Shown here one piece after another: positions 52,072 through 60,357 of a stretch of 64,000 bases of DNA. The first letter of the stretch is position 1, and each line of letters starts with the position of its first letter. The translations under genes were made by a program, and so were the position numbers. The notes beneath the pieces were generated by a model that did not search any database, was not told where the DNA came from, and worked only from the letters and a program-made list of their open reading frames with translations. The DNA comes from Muscardinus avellanarius (lineage: Eukaryota; Chordata; Mammalia; Rodentia; Gliridae): the NCBI GenBank assembly GCA_963383645.1, contig OY726573.1, forward strand, positions 13,706,989 through 13,770,988, given 5' to 3'.

Positions 52072-55000
52072 GAAGGAAGAAAGAAAGAGGGAGAGAAAGA
52101 AAGAAAGAGAGAGAAAGAGAGGGGGAGGAAGGGGCATGGGGAATTGCTGTTCAATGGGTACAGAGTTTTTGTCAGGGATGATGAAAAATGGGGGACAGAA
52201 CCCAGCGCCTGTGCATGCTAACAAGCACTCTACCACTGAGCCCTAGGCCTAGAAGTAGTTCAGGCTGAAGCTATTAATACCTAGATGCTAACCTATAGGC
52301 AATAAATAGCAACAATAGTCACACAATATTGTAAATTAACTAATGTGCATTTATGCGTGGTTAAGATAAATAAATGTTATGTTATGTTATGCGTGGTTAA
52401 GATAAATAAATGTTATGTGCTAACTACTGCAAAAAAAAAAAAAATCAACGGGGTCCTCATTCGAATAAGGAAAATGGAGTTAACACTGCCACCAATGAAC
52501 TTGGCTATGGAAGGAAAAAAACAAAATTTTCTTCTAACTCAAAGGGAATGGCAGGCATCCTTATGTAAAGGAAGAAAATGGTAAAATAAAAAGTTGAATT
52601 ATGGGCCGGGCGTGGTGGCGCACGCTTGTAATCCCCGCGCTTGGGAGGCCGGAGACAGGAGGATTACGTAGGTTCGGAGCCAGCCGCGCTGGCTTAAGAG
52701 ACCCCGTTTCCAAATAAAAAGTTAAAAAATAGGTCTGGGAGTGTAGCCCGTGGGTGTGTATCTCAGAGGTAGAAGGGCTTCCAGGAACCCCAGTAACACA
52801 CACAAAAAAAGTTGAATTATGAAAAGGATAAAGAGAAAAATGCACTAAAATCCCAGGAAAGAGGACCAGCCAGGGCTCAGGAAGACAGAATGATTGAAGC
52901 AGATTTAGAAATCCGTGAGTGAACTCCCTCGGCTGGGGCAGCCTGCGTGTGCAGAGAGCAGAAGGTCAGTAGGTGAACCAGAACCCGCCATAGGGCAGCT
53001 GTGGGCAGCTGTGGTTTGGACAGCCTTTGCTTCATTTACCAACCAAGGTCTGTTGTAATTGATGGTCTGGTCCACCAGGTGGCGCTACTAGGAGACGATG
53101 GAGCCTCTGGGAGGTGGAACCTTGTGGGAGGCTTTTAGGTCTTTGGGGACACACAGAGAGGGACTATGGTACCCTGACCCACCCTCTTTCTCTGCTCCAC
53201 TTGGACATGTGATGGCTGTGCTCCTACATGCTTTTGCCATGAGGTACCACTGTCTGCTTCCCTCTCCAGAATGGAGTCACATGTCTTCAAACCTCCAAGA
53301 CTGCAAGCTCTCCAGTACTTGGGCGGCAGAGACAGGGAGATCACGGGTTTTGAGGCCTGCCTCAGCAACCTAGCTAGACCCTGTTTCAAAATAAAAAATA
53401 AAAAGCCAGGCATGGTGGCGCACGCTTGTAATCCCAGCATTCGGGAAGCTGAGAGCAAAGGATCACAGTTCACGGACAGCCTCAGCTACTTAGCGAGGCC
53501 CTCTGCAACTCAGTGAGACCCTGTTTCAAAATAAAGAATAAAAAATAGGACAGGAGGTGTAGCTCGGAGGTTGAATGTCCCTGGGTTCCATCCCCAGACC
53601 CGCAAATAAATAAATAAAAATAAAAAAATAAAATAAAAAGGGCTTGGGGATGTAGCTTACATATAGAGCCCTCCAGGATTCAATTCCCAGTGCTAAATAA
53701 ATAAATAATATTTTCTTTATAAGTCTATTTTCTTGCGTGTTTCATTGTATTGATGTGTAGGTGACTAGTACAAGTCTTTGGTGTGAGGTGCAGGGAATTT
53801 GGACGTTTGCTTGGACTATAACCACGTGCTAGTTGACCTGTGGCTTCATCAGGGAGAAAATCAATGGCTAGAGGCCAGCGGACTGAGGGGTTTGGATGCA
53901 AAGCTGGCCGAGGAAGGGTGCGCCTCCTAAGAGGGAGGTTCATTTCAATCTGGGGTAGGAAATCTTTTCCTCCGTCACTCCTAGTGAGCCGTGATGCTTG
54001 CCCAGCAAAACCACCCAGCAGCAAGGTCCTACACCTGCAAGAGCCCCTGACCCTACTGCATACAAAGGGAGGTACTGGCCTTCCACACCCAGATTTACAG
54101 TGACCACAACGATGTGTCAGTTGTGATCACTTTTGGCACAATTTATGCAAATTAGGTCTGCCCCACATGATTCATGCAAATTAATCCTGCCTAGCAAATT
54201 GGCCGCTTTCATTAATAACATTTTACTGTCCTCTATTCTTGGCTAGGGCTATTCACTTTAGAGAACCTTCAATACATGTTTACAGAGTTAAATCTCTCCG
54301 GTTTAACGTTGAGAAGTCTGAATGTTTTCTTTTCAAGTTATCACACTGAGCCAATATTTAGTATGGCATTAGAAGAATTAAGGGCCAGACGTGATGGTAT
54401 ACACCTATAAACCAGAATTTAGGAGGCTGAGACAAGAGGATCACAGGTTGGAGGCCTGCTTTAGCGAGGCCCCTCAGTAACTTAGCAAGATCCTGTTTCA
54501 AAATAAAAAATAGCGCCAGACGTGGTGGCACACGCTTGTAATCCCCACGCTTGGGAGGCAGAGACAGGAGGATTGCACAGGTTTGAAGCCAGAGCCGCAC
54601 AGGCATAAGAGACCCTGTTTCCAAATTAAAAAAAAAAAAAAAAATAGATGTCTGGGAGTGTAACCCGGAGGTAGAAGGGTTTCCAGGAACCCCAGTACCA
54701 CCAAAAAAAAACAAAAAAAAATAAAAATGAATAAATAAATAAATAAAAATAAAAAATAAAATACAGCTGGGGGTGTAGCTCAGAGGTAGAATATCCCTGG
54801 GTCCAGCCTCTACCACCAAAAATATATCTTTATATAGATAGAGATAGCTATGGATATGTAAATATGCCAGGCAACTTACTGAGACCCTGTTTCAAATTTT
54901 TAAAAAGAGGTTAAAGGAATATAGCTCAGAGGTCAATCCCCAGCCCCCCAAAATTAAAAAAAAAAAAACCTACAGTTCAGTTAGACAGGCTGGCCTGAGA

Positions 55001-58000
55001 GCCTCACTACCATTTGGGACGTATTATACCTACAGGCAACCGAGCCCATCCAAGCCCAACCACAGATTTACCAGTGCATTGTGGGAAAATAACCAAGGCC
55101 AAGCTGGAGGTCTTTCGTATTTGAGTTCTGTTCCCCGGCAGATGGCTTGGTTTAATCTAAAACTGAAATGACCGTAGAGATACGGAACAAGAGTGTACGT
55201 GTGCGACAGGCAAAAAAAACCAGGACAGCTGAGACAGACTGCCGCGCGGAAGTGGCCGCACCCACTTTCAACAATCAGTCGCACGCAGGTGGAGGAGACG
55301 CAGGAGCTCTTCTAGCTCCTGACCTACTTGTAGAGGAGGGAGATTCTAATCCGGGCCCTGCGCTGGGTCTGCCCCGTGGTACTGTGACCAGAACCCTTCG
55401 GAGATAAAGGTCGGGAGAAATGTCGGGAAGGTCCTTAACACAGTGGCACTCAGTCTGAACCCTAAATCAAACACATTGTTATTTCTGAGAAGGAAGGAAC
55501 TTGAAGTTGAAAAGCTCTTCCTAAGAGAATGGTTGGGGTGGTACAAGATTCCGATTCCGTCCCTAAAGACTTCAACATCCCTGTCATACCAGTACCTGGG
55601 AGGCTGAGATAGGAAGATTGCAGGTTCGAGGCCAGCCTCAGCAACCTAGCAAGACCTCAGCAACTGGTAAAGCACTGTTTCGAAATAAAATAAGAAAAAG
55701 AGCTAGGGGTGTAACTCAAGAGGTAGAATGCCCCTGGGCTCAATCTTCAGTACCAAAAATCCCACATCTTCTATCTTCTGGGCCAGGCAGTCATTAGAAT
55801 GGCGTCTGGTATTATAGGAACTAAAAACTAAAGATTTCATAGATGCTAAATATCAGTGGTTTTAAAATATGTTATGTAGCCGGGCGCGGTGGGCACGCTT
55901 GTAATCCCCGCGCTCGGGAGGCGGAGACAGGAGGGTCGCGCAGGTTCGAAGCCAGCCGTGCTGGCTTAGGAGACCCTGTTTCCAAAGAAAAATATAAAAT
56001 AGGTCTGGGAGTGTAGCCCGGAGGTAGAAGGGTTTCTCCGAGAACCCCAGTACGACCAAAAAATTAAAAATTAAAAAATATATGTTATGTGAACTTGGTT
56101 ACTACCAACTTGAGAATAAATGCACAAGGCAAAAAAATATGTTTCCCCCAAATTTTTATCTTGGTTTCTCAAAAACTAGACAACTTTAATATCTAGACTT
56201 TCACAGGTGGACATAATTACCAATTTCTTTTTTTTATGTATTGGGATATGTTTTTCTTTTTCTTCTTTCTTTTTTTATTTTTATTTTTATTTTTATTTTT
56301 GTGGTACTGGGAATAGAAACCAGAGACTTTCTACCTCCGGGCTATACTCCTAGACCTATTTTATATTTTATTTTGAAACAGGGTCTCACTAAGTTGCTGA
56401 GAGCCTCACTAAGTAGCTGAGGCTGGCTTCGAACCTGCGCATCCTCTTGTCTCGGCCTCCCAAGCGCGGGGATGACAAGCGTGCGCCACCACGCCCGGCT
56501 AGTATATATATTGGGGTTTGAACCAGGTGCTTTTCTACGTCTGAGCTACATCCTGGCCCTATTTTATTATTTTGAAACAGGGACATATTAAGTGGCTGAC
56601 GGTCTCACTAAGTTCCTGAGACCGGCCTCGAACCTATGAACCTCCTCTCTCAGCCTGGCAAGTACTGGGATCACAGGCACCACCACGCCTGGCCCATAAT
56701 CATCCACTTTTACCTTCCACGGAAATAATCACTCAAGTGTCTTGCGAATTTTAATCTAAATGTGTAAGTGACAATTTATTGCTGTACGCTGTCCTCTAGG
56801 GAAAACTATGGAAAGCTGTAAGTATTCAAAACTGAGAATAATAACGTAAATGCTGCTCTAAATTTCAGTGGCCTTTGGAAAGACTGGACAGAAAATGCCT
56901 CGTGCAGGAAAGGTGTTTTGTGATACCGCAAAGATTCACACATGATGGGCTATCCAATGGTTACTTCCTTGCTCATAAAAATCAGAGTTGTTTGATACCG
57001 TGATCACTCGGACAGTAAATTCTTCTCTCCTGAGCTACCATCAGTTCCACCCTCCTACCCGCACACGCATGCACACACGCGTGCCTGCACGTACACACAC
57101 ACCGACCTGGGTGGACACCTCACTCCTCATGAGATGGCGGACCTTGCTAAGAATGCGCTCCTGCAGCTGGGCCCAGGAAATGGTCCTGTCTTCCCTTATC
57201 AGAAAAGGCGGCCCAAATCTGAAAATCCAAGGAAATCGGGTTATTTCAATAAAGAAAAAATTCAAGAGTACCCAAAGGTCTTCCGATTGCCCCACTTCCG
57301 AGCTCCTCCTCTCAGTCAGGTAAGTGACAAGAACCAATCACGAGCCGGGCATGGTGGCGCACACCTGTCATCCCAGTACCTGGGAAGCTGAGATGGGAGG
57401 ATTGCGAGGTTTGAGGCCAGCCTCAGCAAATTAGCGATACCCTTCACAACGTTGGGAGACCCGGTTTAAAATTTTTTTTATTTTTATTTATTTATTTTTT
57501 TTGCCGGGCGTGGTGGCGCACGCTTGTAATCCCCGCGCTTGGGAGGCGGAGACAGGAGGATCGGGCTGGTTCGGAGCCAGCCTCGCTGGCTTAAGAGACC
57601 CTGTTTCCAAATAAATAAAAGATATAAAATAGGTCTGGGAGTGTACCCCGGAGGTAGAAGGGCTTCCAGGAACCCCAGTACCACCATAATAAATATATAA
57701 ATTAATTAATTAAATATTTAAAAAAATTTTAAGCTAAAAGGGCTGGGGGTCAGGCTCAAAGGCAGAATGCCCCTGAGCTCAATTCCCAGTAACAACAACC
57801 ACAAAATAAAACTGCCAAAAAAAAATCCCTCATTATATATGGAGAAATGGTCATGCAAACAGAGGGCCAGGGTGCAAAGCCAGAGAAATACTGCCGTGCC
57901 GAGGCATCGCTCCTGGTGCCCCGCAGGCCGGGAAAGGCCCATCCCCACGGTTCAGGGCAGAATAAGAGGACATGGAGCCAGAGGAGAGCAGGGTGCAGAC

Positions 58001-60309
58001 AAACCCAGGTGGTCCAACTGTCAGCATCAGAAGATGCTCAGCACCGGAGACGTTTCCTGCATCCCAACCTAAGACTTCACAGCGCAAAGGATGCTGGGTG
58101 TGCTTGTGGCTGGGGTCCCGGGTCTGTGATGGGCAGCACGGGGCAGATTACGGACCGTGCCCTGTGGCGTGGAGACCCAGTGGGGTAAGAATGGGGAAAC
58201 TCTCAAGTAAACTGCTAAACGCAGCACAGGTAGGAGGTGACGTTTCTGGAGGGGAAGGCACCGCACACCCACTGAATTGGCAGATCAATCATTTAACTAA
58301 TCCTGAATTGTTAAACGGTCAGGTTACTTCCTCTTTTTTAATATATATATTTTCGTGGTACTGGAGTTCCTGGAAGCCCTTCTACCTCCGGGCTACACTC
58401 CCAGACCTATTTTATATCTTTTATTTATTTGGAAACAGGGTCTCTTAAGCCAGCGAGGCTGGCTTCGAACCTGCGCGATCCTCCTGTCTCCGCCTCCCAA
58501 GCGCGGGGATGACAAGCGTGCGCCACCACGCCCGGCGCTATTTTTTTTTTTTTTATTTAAACAACACCCGATTGCCAGGCATGGTGGTACAAGCCTGTAA
58601 TCCCCACACCTGAGAAGCTGAGACAAGAGGATCTCAGCTTTGAGGCCAACCTCAGCCACTTAGTAAGACCCTTAGCCACTTAGACCCTCAGCAACTTAAC
58701 AGTACTTTTTTTCAAAATAAAAAATAAAAAGGGCTGGTGGGGCAGGGGATAGCTCGGAAGTAAAGTGCCCCTGGTTCCATCCCCAGTACAAAAAAAAAAA
58801 AAAAAAACCAATTCCTGCTACCAATGATGCTCCATATTTTAACCTATGCACATGTTTCTTCTGGGAACTCGTGTTGATCTCGATGGCTCATTTTCCTAAG
58901 AGGATTCATGTCATTAATTTGAGAGAAGGGAGAGCTGGTTTTATATGAAGGATATGAGTCTTTTCTGTCTCACACATAAAAAATATTTTTCCCTTTTAAA
59001 TTAACTTTTAGTTTAAGATGCTAAATATATTTAAAACATCATCCTTTTTTATTTTTAATGGCATGGAGGGTGGGACCCAGGGGTGTTCTACTTCCAAGCT
59101 ACACTCTGAGTCCCTTTCATTTTTTGTTTTGGAACAGGGTCTCATGAAGTTTCTGAGGGTCTCACTACATTACTGAGACTATCCTGAAGCCTTCAATCCT
59201 CCTGTCTCAGCCTCCCAAGCCCAGATTTCTCCTTCATAGCCTCCTGCCTTAAGGATTAAAATAGCCTTCTCCAAGCCGGGCGCGGTGGGCACGCTTGTAA
59301 TCCCCGCGCTTGGGAGGCGGAGACAGGAGGATCGCGCAGGTTCGAAGCCAGCGGCGCGCGCTGGCTTAGGAGACCCTGTTTCCAAATAAAAATGTAAAAA
59401 TAGGTCTGGGAGTGTAGCCCAGAGGTAGAAGGGCTTCCAGGAACCCCAGTACTACCAAAAAAAAAAAAAAATAGCCTTCTCCAAGCCAGGCGTGGTGGCG
59501 CACACTTGTAATCTCCGCGCTTGGGAGGCTGAGACAGGAGGATTGCACAGGTTCGAAGCCAGCCTCAGCTACTTAATAGCGCCCTTTGCAACTCAATGAG
59601 ACCCTGTTTCAAAATAAAGAATAAAATAAATAGGGCCAGGGGTATAGCTCGAAGGTAGAATGCCCCTGGGTTCCATCCCTAATACCACAAAAAAATAAAA
59701 TAAAACAAGAAACAGAAATCAATCTGCTCAGGCTCAATTACTGAATAATTCATTCACTCCCTAATATTATGAAAACTATAGCATTTTATCATGTAATAAA
59801 TACTTAAGGATACTTTGGACTATTCTGTTCGATTTAATTTTATATTCTTTTCTCCAGGTCACGATATTTTAATCATTAAAATTTGATTCTGTTATATATA
59901 GTAGAATAATCCTTCTTCCCCACCCTCCGTATATTCCAGCTATTCTTAACAGTTTATCAGTCCAGATAAATTTTAGCAATGTTATCAATCCAAACATACC
60001 TTTGCACATGCTAAGCATTCATTCTGCCCCTGAGCTCCATGAGGCCAAGGTTTCCATCTTTTAAACACGTGTGTGTGTAAACCGGGCGCGGCGGCGCACG
60101 CTTGTGATCCCCGCGCTTGGGAGGCGGAGACAGGAGGATCGCGCAGGTTCGAAGCCAGCCTCAGCTACTTAGTGAGGCTCTCGGCAACTTACTGAGACCC
60201 TGTTTCCAAATAAAATATAAAATAGGTCTGGGAGTGTAGTCTGGAGGTAGAAGGGTTTCCAGGAACCCCAGTACCACCAAATAAATAAATAAACAAACAA
60301 ACAGACAAA

Positions 60310-60357
<48 letters not shown>

